This document shows positions 21,117-31,703 of a stretch of DNA of 64,000 bases, one piece after another (positions within the stretch are counted from its first letter, which is position 1; every line of letters begins with the position of its first letter). Under the pieces are notes generated by a model. It had not been told where the DNA came from. It saw only the letters and a list, made by a program, of their open reading frames with translations, and made no database searches. The position numbers and the translations under genes are program-made. This stretch comes from Chamaelirium japonicum (Eukaryota; Streptophyta; Magnoliopsida; Liliales; Melanthiaceae), in the NCBI GenBank assembly GCA_947650365.1, contig OX393550.1, positions 70,615,978 to 70,679,977 on the forward strand. The letters are read 5' to 3'.

Positions 21117-23488
21117 AGTTATCTTGTAAGCCTCTATAAAAGGCCGTGTATTAGGGTTTGAAAGATAATTATTATGCTATTTGAATAAAGTTTATTGGAT
21201 TGCTGTGATTGCTTGCAAGCTCATGACCTTTTTTGCAGATTCAAAGGTTCTAGGACACGAGCCTTTGAGCCGGTGTAGTTCGGCACTTATTTCAATCTCT
21301 GGTGAGTTCGTTCTAACTTTCGTGTAATTTTAGGACATTAAGCATAGTGAAAGCAAGAACATCATCTAATCCTATCATCCATCACCAAAACCATCTTCTA
21401 TAACCGTTCGACAAACCTTCCTCTAGAAACCCTAACTTTAAACCTAAAAACATATATCTCCCACACCTACGATCCGAAATCCACCAAACTTGAACATACC
21501 TTCCTCCCAACATCTTAAAGCCTTCCCCAACAAAAGCCCCAATTCGTTTCGTCAAATCGGACTTCAATTCGAACGCGGATTCAAATACGAAAATACAGTC
21601 CAAACCTGATCCAGGTTTGATATCTCAAGATCTAGTGATCTGATTGACCCTAAATTCGAACCACACAACCATCATAACCTTATTCACCAACCCTCCAAAT
21701 TTGACTTCAATCAGAAAAAACAGATCAGAGTCAAATTACAAAAATACCCTTTGTTGTCAAAATTTTCAAAATTTCCTAAATCCACTTCCTAACCTTTACT
21801 TTGACCCATTGCTAGCATTGCATCTCTTTACCACTAATTTGCTGCATTTGAAACCTAATCATGCAATAAACTCATCAAAAAAACAATTATATTAATCAAT
21901 CCGATGCTTAATTGTTGGAATTCCCCACAACTAGTATGAAGTACTATGTGTACTAAACTGAGGCCTATTGTTACCCGAAAACTCTCTGGGGAAGACCCTT
22001 TTTAACTTGTGTTGTCATCATTTTCTAATTGCTCCGTTGTTGATCATTAGCCTTATTATACTTGATTACTATTTTGATTATGTGTTTACCTCTTACCATT
22101 TTTTAGTTGCATAAGTGTAGGACTAGATCTAGGAAATCCATCATTCATGCTTGCTTGCATATAGGCCTGAGCTGCAACTTTGCATTCATTCCGCAACATC
22201 AAACCTAAATTAGCCACCCTTTAGTTTGTCCTGCATCATCTTGTTTGTCAAAAACATGCTGAAAATTAAAAGGAATATCGAAATAAGGAATAGATCATAT
22301 CTAAAAATAGAAAAGCTAACTTGCTTACCACCAAATTCCTTCTTCTAATTTTATTTTCTAGAGAAGAACTAATACCAAACGAATCTAGCACATAACATTG
22401 CAATAGTTCAACTATCTTGGGTGCAAACCTACCTTCTCTAACTTGTGTTGCTTTTATTCTTCTGTTAATTAATTATTATATCATATAAACAATGTATCTA
22501 ATCCTAAACATACTTACAACCATGATTCATGATGGCAGCCCCTTAACATTGAGTTGGTGACCTTCATTAATCTTTACTATATAAAAAGAATTGTGCTTAT
22601 GACTCAATACCAGCTACTACCCCTACATAAATAATAAAAAGGAAGGTGGGGGTGCTTGGGTTATTTCCACGATACAATACAATTCAATGCCCGTTGTTGC
22701 CCCCAATATATTGAAAAAATAAGGATTTTTTAGTCTTTTTCCAACCCCCATATGACAAAGCATTATCTACTTACTAGGAACTCAAACACCTGTTATAATT
22801 TTAGAATTGGGCCAACCAATCTACTAGGTTTGGTAATTGCTGATAATATATCCCTGTCTCTAGAGATCACAATATTTCAATTGTTATTGAATAAAAACAT
22901 CTTAATGCAAGCCTTCAAACAAAAAAAATATATCAACTGAAAAAATTGCTTTACCTTATAATCAATATGCCCTGGTCTATCTTTCTTGCTCTCTCTCTCA
23001 AAGCATGTTGACCATGAAACTTGTTGAGTGAACCCTGGAGGTAAATCACAAACCCAAATTGAGTAAACCGCAACCCAGCCTTAATTAAGAAGAATACATG
23101 AACAAATCACAAGGCAGGGTACCAAGTTGGAAAAGAACTGATCAAATTACCTTTTTGGGAGTCCATTCTGGAGGATAATAGAAGTTATCTGCTCGGGCAG
23201 CCGCAAGTGAAGACTGAGGAGAAAAAAAATTTGCAATTAGAAATCCGATCAGGCATTTCGATACGATTTCAATCATGGAAGGAAACCCAGTTTGATGGAA
23301 TTCTAACCCTAACTGATTAAAGCAATCGATCTACAGAATACCACAATTTCGTATGGGGATTTAAGAAACCCTAACCCTAACCCTAATCCTAACAAGTCGA
23401 GAAGAACCCTAACTGATCAACAAGGGTTCTGTATGCATCAGGGCCTAATTCGATGGAATTTTTTTGTGAAACGCTTGCTACTCACCAT
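17922..23488 (-). CDS. CWC16: CWC16/Yju2-family splicing factor (CCDC130-like)
   Basis: Proteins of the Saf4/Yju2 family (PF04502) join the spliceosome and act around the first catalytic step in the nucleus. Seven exons with GT-AG borders join in frame: 23488-23486, 23213-23151, 23034-22955, 19324-19216, 18791-18632, 18538-18372 and 18290-17922, giving 316 residues, close to the roughly 310 of plant homologues. The start [18 protein letters not shown] is the family's typical N terminus. The zinc-binding part is CGGC (C58, C61) plus SACC (C95, C96), followed by [28 protein letters not shown] and a basic C-terminal region complete it. The initiator ATG is the last codon of exon 1. Intron 3 (3,630 bp) carries a chromovirus remnant; all other introns are short. 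No break was seen, so this is probably a working gene. Confidence 0.93.
20071..20223 (+). repeat. 51-bp direct triplication inside the integrase remnant
   Basis: Three head-to-tail 51-bp units (20071-20121, 20122-20172, 20173-20223) each encode the 17 residues [17 protein letters not shown] with one or two changes. The unit length is a multiple of three, so the frame continues through it. Confidence 0.95.
21135..21142 (+). promoter_or_regulatory. LTR TATA box
   Basis: TATAAAAG lies shortly behind a (CT)n tract in the LTR-like part of the intronic chromovirus remnant. It would drive transcription opposite to CWC16 if active, which is not known. Confidence 0.4.
21360..22954. other. Rest of CWC16 intron 3, no feature seen
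   Basis: AT-rich DNA without recognised coding or terminal-repeat structure. Parts near 21.4-21.9 kb may be retroelement leader sequence. Confidence 0.35.
23366..23393 (-). repeat. Telomere-type CCCTAA array in CWC16 intron 1
   Basis: Four near-perfect units read AAACCCTAACCCTAACCC and onward, with one CCTAAT variant. Further AACCCTAACTG motifs are within 60 bp. Such telo-boxes are often found near the start of plant genes of the expression machinery; a regulatory role here is inferred. Confidence 0.8.
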
Positions 23489-23706
23489 GTTCTGTCACCT
23501 GAATCAGATCAGAGAGGTATCCGTCGACGGGCGATGAGATTTACAGCGCTCCGGCGACCGGGGGGAGACTTGCACCAACTTCGTCGGGACCGTGAGTAAT
23601 GCTTGCTTGGGCCTTGTATTCTCGGAACGTCGTCCAGGGGAACGGGGCCAATTATAAAAGGGAAATTTTATTCATACCCCAAAAATCTGTAATTAGCCCC
23701 CATTTT

Positions 23707-24407
23707 TAGGGGTGTTCATCGGTTCGGATTGACCCGTCAAACCGAACCGAACCGAACCGAATCGGTCTATTTGGTTCAGTTTGGATCGGGTATTTTTGAC
23801 CGTTCGGTTTGGTTCGGTTCCAAAAACAAAAACCCGATATGATCGGTTCGGTTCTGGGTTGTGAGTTTTTTAACCCGAACCAACCCAACCCGAACCATTG
23901 GTACTATAACCTCAGTAGTTACTACTATACAATGTACAATCTCACTAATATTGTACATTACATGATGGTGACCCCAATTACCACCATTCGATGCATTCAA
24001 AACTTTCAAGTGCACAACGATGTGATAAAACTGAAAAAGTGAAGGGCGTTACACACATAATGACTAGCACTCTCAAATCCTAACTTATGAAATATCTCAA
24101 AGTGAAAAATTAGGGGTGTTACTAGTAATTCTATAGGGGCAAATAGCAACAACCAAAGTTAAAGGCTTATAAATGAAATCTAAACCAACTCAGCGGCTCA
24201 ACCATTCATGCCTCACAGTGTGATGACGAGCGATTTGAAAGACCCGCAGAACTGAACCGAACCAAACCGAACTTTTCCGGTTTGGTTTCGTTCGGTTTTT
24301 ACCAAGGAATGGTTTGGTTCGGTTCCATTTTCTAGAGAACCGATCAACTTCGGTTCGGTTTCAAAATTATCAAAAAACCGAACCAACCCGAACCATGAAC
24401 ACCCCTA
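23707..24407. mobile_element. hAT-type MITE with CCGAA/TTCGG arms
   Basis: Termini TAGGGGTGTTCAT and, inverted, TAGGGGTGTTCAT are identical. Flanks CCCATTTT (23699-23706) and CCCATTTC (24408-24415) fit an 8-bp duplication with one change. Both arms are built of CCGAA and TTCGG runs that can fold on each other. No coding capacity is present. Confidence 0.82.
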
Positions 24408-24623
24408 CCCATTTCCAACAAACGTGAACATCCATCTTTTTTTTTCATGCCCCATTCTTATCCCAAAAATACCCTTCCCCCTCACACCCCAGTTAAATGG
24501 CCCATAGCAACTTAATTATACCCCAATCAAACACATACCCCCTTAAATATATCCTAATTATATACACTCTTGAATACACCCCACTCTTAAATAAACCCCA
24601 TGCAGTTGGTTGGTACTTGGAGG

Positions 24624-25073
24624 TAGGGGTGGCAATCCTTGACCCGACCCGAACCCGACCCGAAGTTAGCGGGTTTAGATTTGGCCTAAACGGGTTTGGG
24701 TCATATAAGGGTCAACCTGATTGACCCGTTTATTTAATGGGTCGGGTTCGGGTTTGTACTTATAGACCGATTGACCCGACTTGACCAGTTTACCAAATGG
24801 GTCGTGTCAACCCGACCCGACCCGACCCGACCCAACCCGACCCAATCCGATCAAATCCGGCCCAATCCGACTTGTCTTGACCCAACCCGGTAGGTTTACA
24901 TGGGTTCTGTTAGCCAACCCGAGCCAACCCGACCCCACTCGTTTAGTAAACGGGTTGGGTCGGGTTTGGGTTTAAGTTTTTGACCCGGTTATTAAACAAA
25001 CGGGTCGGGTTCGGGTTGGGTGTTTTGCCCTTATACCTATGTCTCAACCCGACCCGACCCATTGCCACCCCTA
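24624..25073. mobile_element. hAT-type MITE with GACCC repeats
   Basis: The ends TAGGGGTGGCAAT and their exact inverse border 450 bp. Flanks CTTGGAGG (24616-24623) and CTTGAAGG (25074-25081) fit an 8-bp duplication. The inside consists of GACCCGACCC and GGGTCGGGTT runs. Confidence 0.82.
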
Positions 25074-25086
25074 CTTGAAGGCAGAC

Positions 25087-25275
25087 GTAGGGCTGCAACT
25101 TGGGCGGGCCAACCGGAACTCAACCCGAGTCCAACCCAAATCCAACCCAAATTTGGGCGGGCTAACCTGAACCCAACTCGAGCCCAACCCGAATTATTTC
25201 TCCTCTACCATATTGAAGCCGATCAACCCATCCCGCACAACCTGATCAACCTGGCCAACCCGACGGATTAGGTTA
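25087..25275. mobile_element. Related hAT-type MITE fragment
   Basis: It begins TAGGGCTGCAACTTGGGCGG and is followed by CCAACCC-type repeats, as in a third MITE family of this kind. The far end TTAGGTTAGGGCT is only partly inverted to it. Confidence 0.45.
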
Positions 25276-25473
25276 GGGCTAAGGAAGTTCAAACAGACCT
25301 TGGGTTGGGTTGGGGGTACAAAAGATGCTAAGTTAGGGCTTTGAGGTTTGGGGTACAAAAGAAAAGGGCAATGTTGGTATTAAAGGGTCCTTGAGTAAGT
25401 TATTGAGAAACGATAGGGAGACGGGGGCTAGTTACAGATTTTTGGGGTATGAATAAAATTTCCCATATAAAAA

Positions 25474-25886
25474 GGGTAATTTAGACATTACCCCTCAACT
25501 TATAGTTTAATTAGACTTTGATCCCCAAACTTTTCTTGATTAGACTCCGCTCCCAAATTTCACGGATTCATTGCGTGCGCCGTAGTTGACCCGTTTGCTC
25601 ACGTTCACCCTCTGTGCATTCCTACATTGACAATACTACCCCTCCACATTTAGACTTTGCCTCTTTAGTTGCTAACAGCATGTAGCTATACAACATCTGT
25701 AAATGGGGGCCAAAGTTATAAGGTTGTAGCATGGGAATGCATAGAGGGTCAGCGTGAGCAAATCGTTGGTCAACCATGGTGCACACTTGGAATCCGTGAA
25801 ATTGGGAGGTATAGACTAATAATGAAAAGTTTGGAGATCAAAGTCTAATTAAGGGTATAAATTGGGTGGCAAGATCTAAATAACCA
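25474..25886. mobile_element. Foldback MITE related to 15461-15724
   Basis: Arms of about 95 bp are inverted copies: GGGTAATTTAGACATTACCCC-like on the left, and on the right the inverse with TTAGACTTTGATC and GAATCCGTGAAATT. The repeated TTAGACTTTG motifs tie it to the Mutator-type MITE at 15461. The 9-bp target duplication is not clear here. Confidence 0.7.
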
Positions 25887-26331
25887 ATTTTTTATTGGGG
25901 GTGCCGACTCCTCTTCTTTCCCCATTGCTAGAGAGGTGAATCCAAATTGGGGAATTGGGGGTTGGGATCTTCGACCCCTGCTACCGATGACGATGACGCC
26001 ATAACCCCGCAGTTGCTGGCACTGCTGATGACGATGACCTACAACCCCGTTGTTGCTGCCTTGCCGATGACGCCGCAGATGAGGATGACGAGCAGCCAAA
26101 GGGTTTAGGTTTAGTTGGGATTTGGGGTAAAAAAAAGGGCATAGTTGGTATTAAAACTTTGTTGAGTAAGTTATTGAGAAACGATTGGGAGACGGGAATA
26201 ATTACAGATTTTTGGGGTATGAATAAAATTTCCCATAAACTAAATGCCAAATAGTACTTTACCTCCTGAATTATAAAGCGGACAAAATAATAATTTGAAC
26301 TATGGTTTTAATGGTAAATTTTTTATGGCTG

Positions 26332-26450
<119 letters not shown>

Positions 26451-26454
26451 CATG

Positions 26455-26725
26455 GTCTTTAATGGTAGGTTTTATTGAGAGAGTGAACATGCATGCTGAA
26501 GGAATGGGTTTTATGGCAAGGGGGTGTGTGTGAACACGGAAAAAGGATTCACGCTCTTCCAAGGAGGTCCACGTGTCACAACACTAGAGATAGGCCTCCA
26601 TTTTAGTATAGTTACTAGTAAGAAACCCGGGCAAAGCCCGAATATGCTTGATGCATGCCATTTGACAAAGACGACATCACAATTGTTCGGAGAAATGTGA
26701 AATTTGAAGTGAGTGCGATTCACTA

Positions 26726-26735
<10 letters not shown>
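26455..26735 (-). repeat. Helitron-like repeat, copy 1
   Basis: It shares with the copies at 28.0-28.8 kb the block GTCCACGTGTCACAACAC and then ACTAGTAAGAAACCCGGGC. On the - strand the latter is a GC hairpin followed about 10 bases on by CTAGT, the usual Helitron 3' terminus. Near the end is GTGATTCACTTGTTAGAGAG or its variant. Confidence 0.55.

Positions 26736-26800
<65 letters not shown>
26729..26800. repeat. (AT)n tract
   Basis: About 70 bp of pure AT repeat stands directly left of the palindrome at 26801. Confidence 0.97.
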
Positions 26801-27589
<789 letters not shown>

Positions 27590-27642
27590 ATAGTTCGGTT
27601 CTAAGTTTTGTGGATCCGACTAAATACGGGTCGGTTCCGGGT

Positions 27643-27887
<245 letters not shown>

Positions 27888-28036
27888 GGGGCATGCTATA
27901 ATGCGGCATGCGGTAAGTGCGGCACCACACCGCAGCCGTATGATGCACCCGCTGTGTGCATCGCATGCACGCAGCGGTGCATCAGACGTTGTAGTGCAGT
28001 GCCGCACTTACCGCATGCCGCATTATAGCATGCCCC
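27888..28036. mobile_element. Third palindromic element in (AT)n
   Basis: It is 149 bp, with near-perfect inverted ends GGGGCATGCTATAATGCGGC, and GTGC-rich arms folding over nearly the full length. (AT)n lies on both sides. One diverged arm of the same family lies at about 10900-10965. Confidence 0.82.
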
Positions 28037-28039
28037 TAT

Positions 28040-28775
28040 ATATATATATATATTAACATCAAATGACCATTAAATGCCATTGAATGAAAATTTATCATCT
28101 TTATTGTAGGTTTTTAAATGGATTTACAAGAGAGTCGCGTTCACACATGGAAGAATAATTCTAGCTCATTGAAAGACGTCCACGTGTCACAACACGGGAG
28201 AGAGGCTTCCATTTTTGTATATATATAGACTAGTAAGAAACCCGGGCATTAATTGTTCAAAGAAGTGTGAAATGTGAAGTGGGTGTGATTCACTTGTTAG
28301 AGAGAGAGATTAATATCAAATGACCATTAAATGCCATTGAATGAAAATTTATCATCTTTATGATAGGTTTTTAAATGGATTTAAAAGAAAGTCGCGTTCA
28401 CACACAGAAGAAGAATTCTAACTCTTTAAAAGACGTTCACGTGTCACAACACGGGAGAGAGGCTTTCAGTTTAGTATAGCTATATAGATTACTAGTAAGA
28501 AACCAGGGCAATGCCCGGATGAAATTGATGCACACCACTTGACACATACGACATCCACAGCCATTCGAAGAAGTGTGCAGTATGGAGTGAGTATGATTCA
28601 CTTGTTAGAGAAAGAGAGAGATAGTACTAATGATTTTCCTAATGACCATTAAATACTATTGAATGAGTATTTATCATCTTTCAAATAGGATTTATGAGGG
28701 CGAGCCGTGTTCACACATGGAAGCAGGATTCCGGCTCTTCAAAAGATATCCACGTGTGACAACACAGGAGAGGGG
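28040..28775 (-). repeat. Helitron-like tandem array, copies 2-4
   Basis: Units of about 270-310 bp start near 28050, 28313 and 28626, the last incomplete. Each carries TGACCATTAAATGCCATTG, ATTTATCATCTTT, CACGTGTCACAACACGGGAG and then ACTAGTAAGAAACC with a GGGCAATGCCC hairpin (shortened in copy 2), ending GATTCACTTGTTAGAGAGAG. Read on the - strand this gives a TC start and a hairpin-CTAGT end, typical of Helitrons. No Rep/helicase is present. Confidence 0.6.
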
Positions 28776-29118
28776 AAAAAAAAAAGGGAAAAGAGAAGAA
28801 GCAAGAGTAGTTGCAATACAGCTGTCCGATGGGCTCTTTCCTCTTTTTCGACCCTTCTTTCTACGTTTCCCGAGCAAAGCCGGGGTTTCATTCCAATATT
28901 ATAGCTGACATCTAATATATCGTTAGAATAATGTTACCGAATTTATGTGGGAAAAAACTAAAGCAATGTCGATTGTAATGCATTTACCATTTTCCTAATC
29001 TTTTGTCTTGCCCTATTCCAGTGGCTTAGGTGTAATTTTTCTTATTTTTTCGAGTTAAACGTGTTCTGAAGTCAGCTAAATAGCATTGCCTAGTCCAGTG
29101 GTGCAGGTGAATTTTTTC
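28776..29118. other. No feature seen
   Basis: An A/G-rich start followed by ordinary AT-rich DNA. No gene or repeat border was recognised. Confidence 0.4.
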
Positions 29119-29250
29119 TGAACAATACTTCACTCCAACAGGTGTTAGAGCGCAATGCTCGTCTGTCTGATGTGAACCGTTGGATGAATATCATCACATC
29201 GGACATTGGAGCCGCGCAGTTCAACACCTGGTGGAGCGAAATATTGTTCA
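29119..29250. mobile_element. Small foldback MITE
   Basis: The 132 bp begin TGAACAATACTTCACTCCA and end with the inverse (two mismatches in 19), and the arms keep pairing to about 60 bp. T-rich flanks (TTTTTTC and TTTTTTT) may be the target duplication. Class not assigned. Confidence 0.7.
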
Positions 29251-29644
29251 TTTTTTTCCCCTTGTACGGAGTTAACTGTGCTCTTATCTCAACTAAAAAA
29301 CCGCTGAATCCAGGAGCGGTTTACATAAACACGAAACCGCACTTGGGTGCACCAGTCCTCTCAAGGATTCACCACGCTAAAGTTTGGAATTTGCGGGAAA
29401 GATCAATCTCGCGGTTTTACACTCCTGATTTTATTTTAGAAATTGCACAATTTTTTTATCCCAGGGTTTTATGCGGAAACTCTTAAAAATCATGGTTCGC
29501 TACAGGATACGATATGGTCGAACCCAGCCAACTCAATCATACCTAGTTAGTTAGTTACAACGCAACCCTAGCTCCGGCTCCCACCAGTTCAAACTAAGCC
29601 TGGACATAAACATCAGATATGAGGAATGGTAGTGAGAATCCTCG

Positions 29645-29819
29645 TCAACAACCAGTGTTGAGTTGTACTTGGGAAAGCATCTTGGAAGCTGCTGAATTCT
29701 CTGCATCCTTCACCCTGGGCTTCGGCTCACTGACCGTGACAAAAGTGCTGGTTGGAGTTCCAACTCGTACCGAACACACGAATCTCTTGTCGTGAGCAGG
29801 ACCCAGCTCTTTCTTAATC
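29645..29819 (-). pseudogene. Orphan last exon of a dsRNA-binding (RNase III-like) protein
   Basis: Behind a good acceptor (AACTGCAG), the - strand reads IKKELGPAHDKRFVCSV, then EPKPRVKDAENSAASKMLSQ, and ends at TGA (29647-29645). This is the C-terminal half of a double-stranded-RNA-binding domain as in plant RNase III-like (RTL) proteins, where KDAENSAA is typical. No upstream exon was found within the next 1.3 kb, where LTR-like DNA follows. It is either a gene fragment or the end of a gene whose other exons lie beyond the inserted elements to the right. Confidence 0.5.
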
Positions 29820-29829
29820 CTGCAGTTCC

Positions 29830-31146
29830 AAAAAATCCGTAGTTAACTGAGTATATTAACGGCATCATTCAGTACAAAAAACCATCTTCTTGCGATAAAT
29901 CATTTTCTGGTACACTACTCATATCACAACAAAATGTTTCACCATTGTAAATCAAGAACAACGGGGACACAACCAGTCACCTTCTTGCATTTAATCTTTA
30001 AGCTCCATGACTAACGGGCCAAATATATAACGATGATGAACATGCAGTAAGAAAATATATAATAATGGCTTGCAAAAGGGTAAACATAAAAATAACTGGG
30101 GTTCCCTCAGGAACCAACGCACTTCGACACTCAAGACCGATCAATCATCTCACAGAGGAAGAGAGTAGAAAATACGAGCTAAGAGGTTCTTGAATTGCAT
30201 ATCTCCTCTAGTGTCCTTCAAGTCATTTTATCATGAACAGCTCAGACATCATGGGCCACTATGCGTCAAACACGCTAAATACTCTGCTCGTGATCTCCAA
30301 CGATCAGCAAAGTAACCTTGCATGGGACCGTAACGCGCCTACTACCCGGGTATTCTGCCAGCGATCTACCTCCATCGTTGGACTAATGGCACACGAGGTT
30401 GTTACACTTCTTATCGTTCCTTTCCTGCCGAGAACATCCTTATATCTATTTATGTTGGCATTCTTGATATACAATGCACAAGGCGTATTCTCTGCTCATA
30501 GAGCGTTATGCCAATAACTGCTCCAATGTACAGATTATTTGCGATTGCGGAGTTACTGCCCTATCTTGGCAGCGACCTCCAGAAGAGCACCTCACAAGGA
30601 TATCCTCTGGTCCTTCTTGTTAGTCGACCATGGTCAACCGACTAGCTGTATTGCCCTCCCAGGGTGGCCGATACGTTATACTTTCTCTCTCGATTGCTCA
30701 ATCTAGCAATGTCAGACCAGTAATCCCGCATCAATATTTTATTTCAGCCAGGACCACGTCGGGGACCAGATACCGATCGGGGATTCTCAAATCGGACTCC
30801 AAACACTTTATTATTAGCATATGAGAATGCCAGTGCCGCCTCCTCATTCATGCATATGTACCCACACACAATAGTCCCCTCTCTAGTAGCTGGAAGTCAT
30901 CCAGCTGACCAAGAAGCTGCATTGGTTGTCTGCCCTGCAGTGATGACCGATTACTTTTCCCAAGACATGCGTGCCATTGGTCTAGGCCCATGTCATATCT
31001 CACAGCCTCTGCAGGCCTGTGTGCCATTATCGTCCTGATTATAATCTCAGAATTGCGCCAACTGGGGTCTCGGGGCAACGCAATGGTGACATGGTGTTAG
31101 TTCCGCTTTGTGAGCAGTTGCTTTCCCCTGACATTAGGTGCGGAAC
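29830..31146 (-). other. Unassigned, possibly LTR-derived DNA
   Basis: No gene was recognised. On the - strand the pieces around 30170-30100 (TTGGTTCCTGAGGGAACCCC) and 31000-30850 resemble the LTR and leader sequence of Tat-type gypsy elements in composition. No LTR borders or primer site could be fixed. Confidence 0.3.
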
Positions 31147-31472
31147 CCAATCTATCGTGTCGTTTCTTCATCATACTCCTTGAGTGGTCTAGCATCATTT
31201 AATGCTAATAAGACCTTGCTTGAGATGTTTTTGAGCTCGATCTCAGATGGAATGTAGTACTTCTTGCGGAGCTCAGGAATGACGGGCGTTATGAGACCGA
31301 GAAGGGTAACCTGACGAAGGATAAATTGCAGAATCAGAAGTGAAAGGAGGGTCCCGCGCAGCCTTATATAAAGGAGAGAAACCATCAAAACATGTCAAGC
31401 AAGGTCTTATTAGCATTAAATGATGCTAGACCACTGAAGGAGTATGATGAAGAAATGACACGATCGGTTGGG
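31147..31472. repeat. Large inverted repeat, ~77-bp arms
   Basis: The left arm (31147-31223, containing TTCATCATACTCCTTGAGTG) and the right arm (31395-31472) are inverted copies with few differences. They enclose a 171-bp loop with TTATATAAAGGAG. A short - strand frame runs through the loop but matches no family I know. Confidence 0.8.
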
Positions 31473-31567
31473 GGAACTTATTTGTAACCCATGGAGTTCT
31501 ATTTAAAGGACCATGTGCTTCTTATCTAATATATAATTCAAATAAAAGAATAATTGTTCCTCATGTG

Positions 31568-31703
31568 AGAAGGTATGGCCAAAACAAGAATTAGGGTCAC
31601 ATTGAACCCTAATCCCTTTATATATTAAATATCTCCACAGAATTACAAAGGAGTCCTCATACATTACAATAATTCATAATAAGGACATAAAAGATCTCCA
31701 ATA
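31568..31703 (-). repeat. copia 3' LTR
   Basis: The inverse begins TATTGGAGATCTTTTATG, and a TATATAAAG box lies inside. A GAGCAGGAG purine tract precedes it. Confidence 0.9.

Larger units (their letters stand above)
20032..21350 (+). mobile_element. Chromovirus 3' end (gypsy fossil) in CWC16 intron 3
   Basis: The part up to 20523 encodes the C-terminal part of a Ty3/gypsy integrase, with [24 protein letters not shown] and [10 protein letters not shown]. About 20545-20710 encodes a chromodomain-like tail ([17 protein letters not shown]). Behind it, to about 21350, lies LTR-like DNA with a TATAAAAG box at 21135-21142 and a (CT)n tract. It is a 5'-truncated fossil with several breaks and opposite in orientation to the host gene. 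It is related to the fragments at 37.4 and 39.7 kb. The lineage is possibly Galadriel-like, but not certain. Confidence 0.8.
23660..25464. mobile_element. Element with ~42-bp terminal inverted repeats, outer shell of a MITE stack
   Basis: The left end GGGAAATTTTATTCATACC (23660 onward, about 42 bp) returns almost perfectly inverted at 25423-25464. A second copy of the right end, with about 130 bp of subterminal sequence, lies at 26100-26234. No clear target duplication was found, though both outer flanks are ATATAAAA-like. Two or three hAT-type MITEs sit inside. The long inverted repeats suggest a Mutator-type or foldback element; the class is uncertain. Confidence 0.65.

Noticed and set aside
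23366-23393. True telomere end
   Set aside because: Only about four CCCTAA units inside a gene intron with genes on the far side; an interstitial motif.
29142-29486. 114-codon frame as a host gene
   Set aside because: It starts inside the small foldback MITE and has no family motif or splice context.
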